DNA of 64,000 nt from Dendrocalamus latiflorus (Eukaryota > Streptophyta > Magnoliopsida > Poales > Poaceae). The stretch is from assembly GCA_017311315.1 (NCBI GenBank), contig CM029663.1:21747412-21811411 (forward strand). The letters run 5' to 3'. This document shows, in pieces, positions 45,224 through 55,845 of the stretch. Numbering within the stretch: the first letter of the stretch is position 1; each line of letters starts with the position of its first letter. The notes under the pieces were generated by a model. The model did not search any database and was not told the DNA's origin. It worked only from the letters and a program-made list of their open reading frames with translations. The translations under genes and the position numbers were made by a program.

Positions 45224-46651
45224 TCTCCAGCCGGCACAGCCAATTTCACGTCAGTAGGCCGAGGCAGAGGCCGTACCAGACCCACCTTCTATGCGAGGGT
45301 GAACCATGTGTCGGCAGAGGACGCAGCAGGAGCTAGCGATATCATCGCTGGTATGTTTCCAATCAACTCCATACCTGCATTGATTTTGTTTGATCCTGGT
45401 GCAATGCATTCATTTATTTCGAAGGGTTTTGCTTCAAGAAATCAATTGCCTTCTGTTGCTTTACCAAGACCTTATGTGGTTGAGACCCCTGGGGTTAGAA
45501 TGGAGTCCCACAATGGGTGTGCGGGACTCAGTATAAAAATCCAAGGGGTAGATTTTAGAGCAGATTTGTTGCAACTAGATATGACAGGATTAGATGCCAT
45601 TTTGGGCATGAACTGGTTGGCCAAGAACAAAGGCAAGGTAGACTGTGAGATCAAGACAGTGTCATTAGTAAATTCTGAAGGTCAGAAAGTGGTAGTAGAG
45701 ACAGATCGAGAAGTATTAAAAGATGCCAGGAAGCGTATGATCAACATGATAGCAGCCACACCTAATCAAGTACTAGTGGTACAAGAGTATCCAGATGTAT
45801 TTCCGGAAGAATTACCAGGAAGACCTCCTGACAGACAAGTGGAACTTGCTATTGAATTAGTACCTGGTACCAAGCCAATTGCCAAACATCAGTATAGAAT
45901 GTCAGCTAGTGAATTGAAAGAATTGAAGAAGCAGTTGGATGAACTATTGGAAAAAGAATTCATTCGGCCAAGTGTTTCACCTTGGTCAGCCCCAGTCCTA
46001 TTCGTGAAAAAGAAGAATGGAGAGCTGAGAATGTGTGTTGATTACAGAGGGTTGAATGCATCCACAATTAAAAACAAATACCCGTTGCCAAGGATTGATG
46101 ACTTGTTTGATCAACTCAAGGGTGCCAAAGTGTTTTCCAAGATCGACTTGCGCTCGGGTTACCACCAGCTCAAGATCCGAGAGCAAGATCGAGAGAAGAC
46201 CGCTTTCATCACCAGATATGGATTATTTGAGTTCACGGTCGTGCCATTTGGTCTAACCAATGCGCCAGCATATTTCATGAATCTTATGAACCTGGTACAT
46301 ATGGACCAATTGGATCGATTTGTGATTGTCTTCATTGATGATATCCTGATATATTCCAAGAGTGAAGAAGAGCACAGACAACATTTGCACATGGTATTGT
46401 CAAGACTGAGGGAACATCAGCTATATGCAAAGTTTGACAAGTGCAGTTTTTGGCTAAAAGAAGTTGCTTTCTTGGGTCACATTATATCTGAAGATGGAGT
46501 GAAGGTCGATCCAGAAAAGATATCTGCAGTTATGGAATGGAAACAACCCAAGACCGTGACTGAAGTAAGGAGTTTCCTTGGATTGGCGGGCTATTATCGC
46601 CGATTCATTGAAGGCTTCTCGAAAATTTCTCGACCACTCACTCACTGTTGA
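45224..46651 (+). pseudogene. Gypsy protease and reverse transcriptase
   Basis: In frame with gag after one stop. Protease motif 'ILFDPGAMHSFIS', with Pro in the position usually Ser/Thr of the catalytic D-S/T-G. The linker 'EYPDVFPEELPGRPP' follows. The reverse transcriptase domain has 'YRGLNASTIKNKYPLPRID', 'FSKIDLRSGYHQL' and 'VPFGLTNAPA', and the catalytic 'IVFIDDILIYS' is intact, as is 'FLGLAGYYRRFI'. The frame is lost just after 'SRPLTH' by a one-base deletion near 46644-46646, giving a stop at 46649-46651. Confidence 0.92.
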
Positions 46652-48441
46652 AGAAGGACAAGCCATTCACATGGACAGATGCATGTGAAGAAGGTTTTCA
46701 GATGTTAAAGACCAAATTGACAACCACGCCCGTCTTGATTTTGCCTAATCCAGAAAAGGAATTCCAAGTTTATTGTGATGCTTCAAAGCAAGGTTTGGGA
46801 TGTGTACTTATGCAAGACGGAAAGGTTGTCGCTTATACCTCAAGACAGTTGAAGCCGCATGAGGAGAATTATCCCACACACGATTTAGAACTAGCAGCCG
46901 TAGTGCATGCACTAAAAATTTGGCGGCACTACCTGCTGGGGAATCGATGTGAGATATTTTCTGATCACAAGAGTCTGAAGTACCTGTTCACACAGCCAGA
47001 ATTAAACATGAGACAGCGCAGATGGCTGGAACTGATAAAGGACTATGATGTCGATCTTCAGTATCACCCGGGCAAGGCCAATGTAGTTGCCGATGCCCTT
47101 AGCCGCAAGGCTCGTCCAAGCAAAGCCAGCAAATCAGAGTATCCGCCAGAGTTACAAAGGGACATAATACGACTGAACTTGGTGATCACAGAACAGGGTG
47201 AAGAAACAACATTAGAAATTCAACCGTTATTAACAGATCAGATAAAAACAGCACAAGATGAAGATGAAGAGATTCAAAAACTAAAAAAGGATATTGAAGA
47301 AAGAGATTCATCAGAGTATACGATAGACGAGCATGGAATCCTTACCTTTCGTGGTCGTTATTGCATACCCGACAAGAAGGAATTAAGAGAGTTAATCTTG
47401 TCGGAAGCCCATTCGTCCCAATTCTCAATTCACCCGGGAGGTACTAAGATGTACCAAGATTTGAAGAAGAAGTATTGGTGGAACCAGATGAAGAAGGAAG
47501 TGGCAGAGTATATAGCTAAATGTGATGTCTGCCAGCAGATCAAGATAGACCACCAGAAACCATCGGGATTGTTGCAACCTTTGCCAATACCCGAATGGAA
47601 ATGGGACAGTATCGGCATGGATTTCATTACTGGACTTCCCAAGACTCACGAGGGATATGATGCTATTTGGGTCATTTTCGATAGATTGACCAAAGTGGCT
47701 CATTTCCTCCCGATCAAGCAAACGTATGGGAAAGATAAACTTGCTGAGTTATACTTGACAAGAATTGTGACTCTACATGGAGTTCCGAAGAAAATTGTGT
47801 CAGATAGAGGAGCACAGTTTACATCCAAGTTCTGGGAGAAATTACATGAAGCAATGGGCACTGATTTGAATTTCAGTTCGGCCTATCACCCCCAGACAGA
47901 TGGTCAGACAGAAAGAACAAATCAGATTTTGGAAGATATGTTGAGAGCTTGTACTATTGTGTATGGTGCAGCCTGGAATACTTGCTTACCATTCGCTCAA
48001 TTCTCATACAACAATAGCTACCAAACTAGTATCCAAATGGCCCCGTTTGAAGCACTTTATGGCAGAAAATGCAGAACCCCTCTGAATTGGACAGAAACAG
48101 GAGAGCGACAACTTATTGGTCCTCAGATTGTTCAAGACGCAGAAGAACACGTTAGAATTGTCAAAGACAGACTCAAAATGGCACAAGACCGACAGAAGAG
48201 CTATGCAGATAACCGCAGAAAGGATTTGAGCTTTGAAGTTGGAGATTTCGTCTACATCAAAGTCACTTCATTCAAAATAGTTAAGAGATTTCAAGTTAAA
48301 GGCAAATTAGCACCAAGATGTGTGGGACCGTTTCAGATTATCGGAAGAGTTGGGGAAGTAGCTTATCAAGTGCAGCTCCCACCCAACTTGTCAAGAATGC
48401 ACAATGTGTTCCACGTATCTCAACTTCGAAAGTGTCTATGA
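46648..48441 (+). pseudogene. Gypsy RNase H and integrase
   Basis: Continues pol in the shifted frame. RNase H: 'YCDASKQGLGCVLMQDG', 'HDLELAAVVHALKIWRHYL', 'IFSDHKSLKYLF', 'NVVADALSR'. Integrase zinc finger: 'HSSQFSIHPGGTKMYQDL' with 'CDVCQQIK'. The DDE core: Asp in 'WDSIGMDFITGLP', Asp in 'IVSDRGAQF', Glu in 'DGQTERTNQILEDML'. A GPY/F-like module follows ('PRCVGPFQIIGRVG'). It ends at TGA (48439-48441), inside the conserved junction to the chromodomain. Confidence 0.93.
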
Positions 48442-48666
48442 CAACCAATAGATGAAGTGCCATTGTCAGATATTGAACTGCAGGATGACTGCACGTATGA
48501 TGAAGAACCACTACAAATACTTGAAACATCAGAGAGGCAGCTCAGAAACAAGAATATCAGATTTTGCAGAGTGCAGTGGAAGAATCATACAGCTGATGAG
48601 TCCACTTGGGAACGAGAATCAGACTTGCAGCGGGATTTTCCCAACTTACTCCCTGGATCAAGTTAA
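48442..48666 (+). pseudogene. Gypsy chromodomain tail after a premature stop
   Basis: In frame with the integrase segment after the TGA. It contains a chromodomain-type stretch: 'PLQILETSERQLRNKNIRFC', then 'VQWKNHTADESTWERESDL'. This is the C-terminal targeting domain of plant chromoviruses, thought to direct integration to histone-marked chromatin. The natural stop is TAA at 48664-48666. The TGA upstream fits a C-to-T change in a CGA Arg codon. Confidence 0.88.
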
Positions 48667-48683
48667 TCTCGGGGTCGAGATTC

Positions 48684-48700
48684 TTTTAAGGGGGGTAGGT
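48684..48700 (+). promoter_or_regulatory. Gypsy polypurine tract
   Basis: 'aaggggggtaggt' directly before the 3' LTR TG; primes plus-strand DNA synthesis. Confidence 0.8.
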
Positions 48701-51700
48701 TGAAAAGCCCCAAAATTTCAACCAAAAATTTCCTTAATTTTTGCTACATTTTTGAGTGATTTTTGAAAACTTTCCTTTTTGGGAAAGTTTTCCCCGCCGC
48801 CGCTTTCCCTTTTCGGCCTGGCGCCTCCTCCCTCGCGCTGGCGCCTTCTCCCTTCCCGCCTCCTCTCCTCCCCGGCGCCTCCCGCTCTTCTCTCGTGTTG
48901 GCGCCGCCCCGATTCCGCCTTTCCCCGCGCCCAGCGCCTCCCTCCGCGCCCTTCGCCCGTTGGCGCCCCGGCCCTTTCCGCCTTCGCTTCGCGCACGCGC
49001 GGAGCGCTGCGCACTGCGCCTCGCGCCCGCCTCCCCTCGCGCGGACTACGCCGCCCTCAGATTCGCCTCGCCCGCGCGCCGTCTTGACCGTCGCGGTCCA
49101 AAACCGTGGGCGTCCTGCGCCACGCGTCGCACCGCGTCAGCCCTGGGGTCCGCCTGTTAGCCCCGGCTCCTCCCTCTCCCGCGCGCGGACGCTGCCTCGC
49201 CCATGCCCGCGCCTCACCTGCTCCTGTGCCGTCCCGTCGCCATTACGCCTGTGCAGAGCCGGCGTCACCCCGGTCACCGCTCCATCCCGCGGAGGAGACG
49301 GCCGACCTGCCCCTGTTGACCCCGGAGCCCGCCCAGTGGCTTCTCCTCCACGCCCCGCTCCCCCTCCGATCGGGTATAAAACCCCCTCTCCCTCTTCCGC
49401 TCGCTCTCTTGGTTCCCCAGCTCCTCCACCCCTCTCATTCGCCTCCCACCGCTCCAGAGCCACTCCTGGAGCCGCCGATTGGAGCCCCGCCGCCCGTAGC
49501 TCCGCCTTCGCCGCTCCCTACGCCGTTGGCCCCCGGGAGCCAATCTCCCCCTTCCCTCGCCCATTATTCAATTGCATTCGCCTGGAGCATCTCCACCCTC
49601 CCCTAACCCCTTTGCCGCCCTCCTCTGGACAGGTGGAGCCCCGTGGAGCGCCGCCGTCGAGACCCCCTTCCGGCAGCAACCACCTCACCGTGGCCAGACC
49701 TCCCCGCAGCTCCCCAATCTCCGCCGTCGCCACCAATGTGAGCACCCGGTCCCCGTGAACGTGTAGCCGCGGCCGTTTGAGCTAACTCACCGCCGGTGAT
49801 CTTCCTCGCCGCCAAGTACCCGAACCCCCCCTTCTACCTCCCGTCCTCTCCGGTGATCCCCTCGCCTTCCCGCTGCCCAAAATGGGTTCCTCTCTCGAAG
49901 CCGCACTCGCCGGTGCCCTCGATGGTCGCCGACGAGTCCCCTAGCGCCCAGGCCGCCGTCGCCACCGTAACCTCGCCGCGGGGTTACTGTAGCGGCTGGA
50001 GGTTGAAGACGATCCTCCCCGCGACGTGGCCTCTTCTCCGCCGACCGATCCCACCTCCACCTTCTAACCTCACCTGCCCGATCCTCCGAATCGTTTCGCC
50101 CGCATCCCCGCTTCGCCACCGCCCGATCTCTTTCCGCCGCATCCGCGCCGTTCGCCCGCTCGCCATCCACCCCGTCCGCCCAGGCCGCGTGTCACGCATC
50201 GCGACCGCGTGGGAGTGGACCGCGCCGGCCTGCTCCTTCGCCCGAGTGCGCGCGCGCGTCGCCGCCCGTGGGCCGCTCTGGCCTTCGGCCGCGAGGGCCA
50301 AACAGTGCCGGGCCGCACTGTAGATGTGGGCCGGCCTTTCACTGTTCACAGCAATTTTCCCGAATTTATTAATTTCTAAAATCCCAGAAAATCCAAATAA
50401 ATCCTAGAAAATCACAGAAAATCCCAAAAATTCCCAAATTTCACCACCTTGCTCCAAATAATATTCCAGACCCATTGGTGACCTCCATTTCCACAGATCC
50501 ATCCCAAATAAATTCCTAAAATTCCTCATTTGGAGATTTATGCATTTTACTCCTTTTTAAATAGTTTATTTTCCCTCGCTTGATTAGTCTCAAGCTGGAT
50601 TTAATTTGTTTTGTATGTTTGCGCTAGTGTCGGAGTCTCCGGAAGTTCAGTTGCAGCCCCAGGAGCCAGGAGGTTCTTCGTTCGAGTTAGCGGAAATCAT
50701 TCGGATTGACGGCAAGTCCCAAATCCTTTGATCATATTGCAACCCATGATGTTTATTTATGTTAATATGCTATTTGCATTATGTTAATTGTGAAATGTTA
50801 GTTTGAAATAAAATAAAATGTTTAGAATGACTTGTTGTGTAGTTAATCCTACCACCGTTAAATGCCATGTTTAATTTGTAGCCATGCCCTTGAAACCCTA
50901 GAATTAATTATCTGTTAATCTAGATAACTGTAGATTATTATCATCATGCAAAGTCTTGTACTGATAAGGCTGTGGCTGCGGGCCAATAGAATTTGCAAAC
51001 CCGACTCTAGGGTAGGGTGGTATGGGACACCGTGCCCTAGAGCGGAGAGTGCTTGCGGGCACAAGGTAGGGTAAGGGGATTGTGGTGCGCCGTGAGACGG
51101 TTTTCGCCCATCTCTTACCCTAGGTTTGGAGTAGGGTAAGTGGGGTTGAGGTGCGCCGCTAGACGGTTTTCGCCCACCGCTTACCCTAGGTTGGGTCACG
51201 GGCCTGGTGAGGTTGCGGACCATGTGAGATTAAGGACTGAAACCCTTATGCTGAGCAAATGTCATAGAACCCGCTCAAACCACAGGAGTTGACTTGTCAA
51301 CACTTGTCTAGTAGCTGCTCAACTTGATTGAAACTCTACAGGTGTGGCGCTGGAGGAGGTTTAGCAGTGAGGTTAGGCAAGCCGTGATTGGGTGCCTAAC
51401 AACGGTAGAGTTCACTCGAAGCGGCACCGTTTTTCTCTTGTGTGTGTGCGTGTGTGTGTGCGAGCCAGACCCGAGTGAATTCTACCGGGTAGAGCCTATA
51501 TAAAGAGCTGAGCAGTGAAACGACCTGGCTTTCTTAACTCTTTAGCAGGAGTTAAGGGATCGTGTGGGTAAAGCTGAGCAAACTCTGCAGAGTCAAATAA
51601 ATGGTATTCGAATACGCCGTGCTCCCGGTTATTGGAGCTGTGTCACTTGGGTGATTCCAGCAGCAAAGCTTTAGTAGTTTTGTTCATACTTTAACTTGTT

Positions 51701-52229
51701 TAGGTTGGTTAATGAACTCTTGTTGAAAACCCCTGAGTTGTTGAGAAGTAGTTTTGGGTCCCTCTTTTAAAATGATTGCAAATAAAACTGCATCCACTCA
51801 AAGATAATAAACCAAATATATTCCCTTCCTTGAAGTTCCGTGCATGTAATAAGTTAGGATCCCTTTGGGATTTGCTGAGCCGGTTGATTGGCTCACGGCT
51901 TGCTTAATCTAATCTTTAGAGGATCAAGACGAAGGAGAAGGTCTCCCCGTTGAAGAAGTCCCGGAGGATCTATTCTTCGACGAGGACCCTTGGCTGTAGG
52001 TCTTGGCCGCGCTCAAGCGGATTCTGGAAGTCTTTTGTAATGTAATTATACTTTGGGCTTGCACGCCCCGCTGTCAAAACCTGGATGTTAATCCTTATGT
52101 CAAATATATTCTGGACTTTTATTGTAAGCATGCAATGGTATACTCTTGCGCGACGTTCCATAACTGTTCATGCGTGAATAGTTGCGGAATGCCGTGTCCG
52201 TACGCGCCCCTGGAAACGGGGGTGTTACA
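48701..52229 (+). repeat. Gypsy 3' LTR, 3.5 kb
   Basis: 3529 bases, about 1% different from the 5' LTR by eye (around 40 differences, concentrated in the first 450 and the 800-1100 region). Carries the same TATA boxes near 49375 and 51497. Followed by AAGGC. Confidence 0.95.
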
Positions 52230-52234
52230 AAGGC

Positions 52235-52673
52235 TATAGACTCGCCTTGTCGCGATGTGTAATATTACTATTATCCCTTCATCACCCTATTGAGAAGGGG
52301 AGGCTATCTCCTAGTCATAGCAGAAATCTTATAATAGAACAACTTTACAAAAAAAAACTAGAACAAAGAGGAGCATAACACCATGAATATCATAGTACAT
52401 GACAAACACACAGTAACGTATTACAATGTCCAACTAACTGTAAGGAACCTACACGTAATTGCTCATAGGCGCTACCCCCACGAGTGGCCCCAATCTTGGG
52501 CCAGCGCTGTGCATGATCTAACGGGTAGGTCCAGTGCTCTAGTGTATGCCATGACCTGGCTAGGCGAGCAAGAGGTGCAGGAGTCACAACATCTTGCTAG
52601 GTTGGCTAGCTCAGTCCTGATCAGAGAGCTGCGAACCCCTTAGGATGTGGGCCGCCTCATCCTCTGAGGGCTT
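52235..52673. other. Continuation of pre-insertion DNA, no recognised gene
   Basis: Resumes sequence interrupted at 39286 by the gypsy element. Short frames only; possibly decayed transposon sequence. Confidence 0.35.
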
Positions 52674-52682
52674 GGCCAACCA

Positions 52683-52856
52683 GGGGCGGATCCAGCGGTG
52701 GGGCGGGGGGGGGGGGGGGGGCTCGAGCCCCCCTACCGCTACCAGACCCTTGGAGCCCCCCCTAAATTTTTAGCCATGGATGTATAATGTAGAAAGGGCT
52801 GAGGTCGAGCTGAAGGTACTTCAGCCCCTCCAAAAAATTTTCCTGGATCCGCCACT
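52683..52856. mobile_element. 174-bp MITE with 9-bp TSD and G-run
   Basis: Ends 'ggggcggatccag' and, inverted, 'agtggcggatccag'. A perfect 9-bp duplication, GGCCAACCA, lies at 52674-52682 and 52857-52865, suggesting a Mutator-like non-autonomous element. Contains a 17-G run (52705-52721). Noncoding. Confidence 0.85.
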
Positions 52857-52865
52857 GGCCAACCA

Positions 52866-53426
52866 AGTGTCCACTTGGACATCGTTGTCATCTGACTGCG
52901 CCCCGTGGCTTGTCGTGTCATCATCCACTTTGTCCCATGGGAGGACGTGTCCTCCATGTAGTCCTTAAGATGTGCATGCTAGCCTGCAAAGAAGATAGAA
53001 TAAAATTGAAATATGTTCTCGAAGTTGAGCACATGCAATGAGGAGGGAATAGTGTACTTGGGTACATCCGGGCATATTGAGCAGTCCCATGGAACTGTAC
53101 ATATGGGCATATCTGGCAGGACTACTTGTACTCTCACTATATATAGCTCATTAGGCATCATGAACATACACACAATATTCATAACATGATGATCCACATG
53201 AGGTACATAGCCACCAAACACAAAATACCAGTCCTAAAACTAGTATAAATTATAAACATTTAATTTAAGCAAGGTAAACTTACTACTAGAAGATTGTAAT
53301 GCTGAAAGATCATCAGTAGATAACCTCGAGTAGAAGTTCAGCCATGTAATTCATCATCTAGTAAACAAGCATTACTGGCTGCCTCCCCACCCCATATTCT
53401 CCCCTCCCCCTTGGTTCCCAGAGGGT
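52866..53426. other. No recognised feature
   Basis: Mixed-composition intergenic DNA between two MITEs; no coding evidence seen. Confidence 0.4.
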
Positions 53427-53429
53427 TTA

Positions 53430-53792
53430 GAGCAACTCCAGCAGGGCCTCTACTTGAGCCCTCATCCTACTTTTGAGGGCCGAGGGGCAAAAAACTCACT
53501 CCAGCAGGGCCCTTACTTGAGCCCTCAAAAGTAGGGGGCCCTCAAATCTCCCCCTCGAGCCCTCATTCCTGGGGGCTCTGGAGGGAGCCCCTACTTTTGA
53601 GGGCTCAAGTAGGAACCATGCTGGAGTGAGTTTTTTGCCCCTCGGCCCTCAAAAGTAGGATGAGGATGAGGGTGGGTCCTATGTGTCATCCCCTCTAAAA
53701 ATGAATTTGAGGGTCCTGTTTTGAAGCCCTCAAAAGTAAGGAGAGCCCTTAAATAAAAAGTAGGGGCCCTGTTTTGAGGGTTAGAGTTGCTC
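53430..53792. mobile_element. Tourist-like MITE, strongly self-complementary
   Basis: 363 bases from 'gagcaactccagcagggcc' to the inverse end '...gagttgctc', flanked by a TTA duplication at 53427-53429 and 53793-53795. 'gccctcaaaagtagg' and its inverse 'cctacttttgagggc' alternate through the element, so most of it can fold into a long hairpin. The 3-bp TWA TSD and GAGCAACTCCAGC terminus are typical of PIF/Harbinger MITEs. It lies just upstream of the candidate first exon at 53860. Confidence 0.88.
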
Positions 53793-53859
53793 TTAGGCAC
53801 GCGAGGCCACCACCGCCACTCACACCCAAAGCCCCAACCCCTCCTCATCGCCGGCGACC

Positions 53860-53932
53860 ATGGTGTCACAGCACGGCATCCTCCTCGCCGTCGGCCTCAC
53901 TCGTCTACGACCACCTCAGTGCCCTCGTATCT
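53860..53932 (+). CDS. Candidate first exon of an unrecognised gene
   Basis: A GC-rich patch with ATG at 53860 in good context ('gcgaccATGG') and a donor CT|GTAAGG at 53933. The frame from this ATG runs to the donor, while a second frame gives a more protein-like 'SLVYDHLSALVS'. The correct frame is therefore uncertain. Linked to the exons at 54479-58329 only by position. Confidence 0.25.
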
Positions 53933-54478
53933 GTAAGGCCTCCTCTCCGCCTCCTTCCTGTCAGGAACTGTGAGTGTGAATCCAAAATAGAGAACAAAAT
54001 TGGGGGAAACAATCAGAAGAACAATCGGGAGAGCGATGAAGAATAGACAAACCACAAGCTACACTAGATATGGTGGCTAGGGTTTGTATATTAACTTCTG
54101 GATAGTTCTCAACAGAAGGGTTACAAGCCTTTTATACGGCTGCCCAAAACATAAACTGAGTTTAAGACAAATGACAGTGACTAGTGTGACAAAATGCACA
54201 GTTAAACAAGCCTAATGTATACCAATGCATCAGTTAATGCATGCATGCGGAGATTGTAGAAACTGGCTAGATTCTGATTACTTTAGTCTTTATAATCAGG
54301 TCCCCTAGCTAAGGGCTAATTTGTTAGCTCAGTGGTTACGGAATTTCACATACTGCTTTCATGCCAATTGAAACATATCTCACTCTTAAGTCGTGACCTA
54401 TATATTTACTATGTCAAAACTAATTAGTTACTAATATCATGATCTTGATGCTTTGATGTATCACTGTTCTTTCTTCTG

Positions 54479-54685
54479 TTGATATGTTCTGTGTATGATG
54501 ATTGTTTGCACGAGCTGACAAATGTATCTTTGGGACAGACTGTTGAGAAGGTTCTTTCGCTTGAACAGAAAGCTGTCAATACTGCAGCTCTTTTTGATGC
54601 AGAGAAATTTTCTGAGATCCCATACATCATGGAAGGTGCATCAAATACAAATGATTGTCCTCATCATGCTGTTGCTGGTGCTAAG
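54479..54685 (+). CDS. Unrecognised gene, exon A
   Basis: Open frame (leucine-rich start to 'SNTNDCPHHAVAGAK') ending at a donor AAG|GTATTG, phase 0. The true 5' edge is unclear; a possible acceptor AG precedes 54517. Protein-like composition ('TVEKVLSLEQKAVNTAALFD'). I do not recognise the family. It joins exon B (54931) without breaking the frame. Confidence 0.5.
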
Positions 54686-54930
54686 GTATTGTACTATTTT
54701 AACTTATTGTCATCATCATGTTACGCAATGACTTCATACCTTTTTTTAAAAAATGGTGTTCGTTGTTTCTGCCATCCCCTTTTTAAACTAGAAAAAACAA
54801 AGTGACATGTAGATTATTATTAATGTCAATACATTGTCTGAAAGTATTGGTGGGAACTGGCAAATGAAGCAATTATATCAAATATGCTACTTTGGTCATC
54901 ATCTAATTCTCTGTGTTATTATGTCATCAG

Positions 54931-55038
54931 CGGAAACATGAAGCCTTCGAGGTAGATGAAGAGCTCAATTCAACAATTGCAGAGAATGAAGTACTTTCGT
55001 GGGCAAATTTTGAGAAATTCATATTCTGTCTAAAGAAG
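54931..55038 (+). CDS. Unrecognised gene, exon B
   Basis: Thirty-six codons between acceptor 'atgtcatcag' and donor 'gtgtgt', phase 0 on both sides: acidic 'HEAFEVDEELNSTIAENEVL' followed by 'SWANFEKFIFCLKK'. Joins exons A and D in frame. Function unknown. Confidence 0.55.
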
Positions 55039-55755
55039 GTGTGTTGCTGTACTCATAGTAGGCTATTCATGTAGGCGCATGTATTCATTTGATTTTCTTT
55101 TCTGCACTGGTGTTTCCATTTTTTTTCCTTGTTTGCAAATTAGACTTCTAAAAGCAGAATTCTAGTTCAGCTAGATCCTAGATGCAAACCAATATATTCT
55201 ACATAATGTCAATACAATTTATTTATTTTTACAAGAACAGTTTGGGAGGACCCTCATAGAACAGTTTGGGAGGACCCTCCTGAAATATATATAAATATAT
55301 AGAATAAAGACAATTACAAAGAAAGGATTAGAAAACCCAAGATGAAAGCAAAAATTATACAGTAAAAGGAGGACAACTCCAAAAAAGGATATAGGTTAAA
55401 GTCCTAAAGACATCTCGGGGGTACTTAAGTTGAACTGTACTTCTCTTCAAAAACATCTAAGGGGTACATATTATGTGCTGGACTTTGTTGGAGTACTTGT
55501 ACCATGCATCTAACTTCCTTGTCAAATAAGTTAAGTTGAAGGAGAAATCCTTCACTTTGGATTTGGTTCTTTTTTAAAAATAGAAAAACTCCCCTGAACA
55601 GCCCCCTCCAAGAGAAGAGAATGCCAATTCCTCATTTATATATATTTATTTGTGTATAAATGAATGGTGCAGCTGAAGCATGCATGATGTTGGACTTTGT
55701 TAATGCCCACATCTTATTTTTTCTTCTTGTATTCAAGTTTTGTGCATAACAAAAG

Positions 55756-55837
55756 AAACCAAAGCTGAAAGTTGGCAGTCATCCTATTTGGGAAGCATTT
55801 TTCAAGGCCAATGTAACAGACAAGGATAACAACTCTG
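55756..55837 (+). CDS. Unrecognised gene, exon D (third)
   Basis: 'KPKLKVGSHPIWEAFFKANV' then 'TDKDNNS', from an acceptor AAAAG at 55755 (phase 0, matching exon B) to donor G|GTAATA at 55838 (phase 1, matching the exon at 58190). The acceptor lacks an ideal pyrimidine tract; a better one about 20 bases upstream would put a stop in frame. A TRIM element starts eight bases after this donor. Confidence 0.45.
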
Positions 55838-55845
55838 GTAATACT

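Larger units (their letters stand above)
39292..52229 (+). mobile_element. Ty3-gypsy chromovirus, full length (Tekay/RIRE3-like)
   Basis: 12,938 bases: LTRs of 3528 and 3529 bp starting TGAAAAGCCCC and ending GGGTGTTACA, a tRNA-iMet primer site and a polypurine tract. It has an extra upstream gene, gag, PR-RT-RH-IN order (RT before IN defines gypsy) and a C-terminal chromodomain. A perfect 5-bp duplication, AAGGC, lies at 39287-39291 and 52230-52234. By-eye LTR divergence is about 1%, so it is young. The very long LTRs, iMet primer, chromodomain and extra gene fit the Del/Tekay clade and recall rice RIRE3/RIRE8 (from memory). Two in-frame stops and one frameshift disable this copy. Confidence 0.96.
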
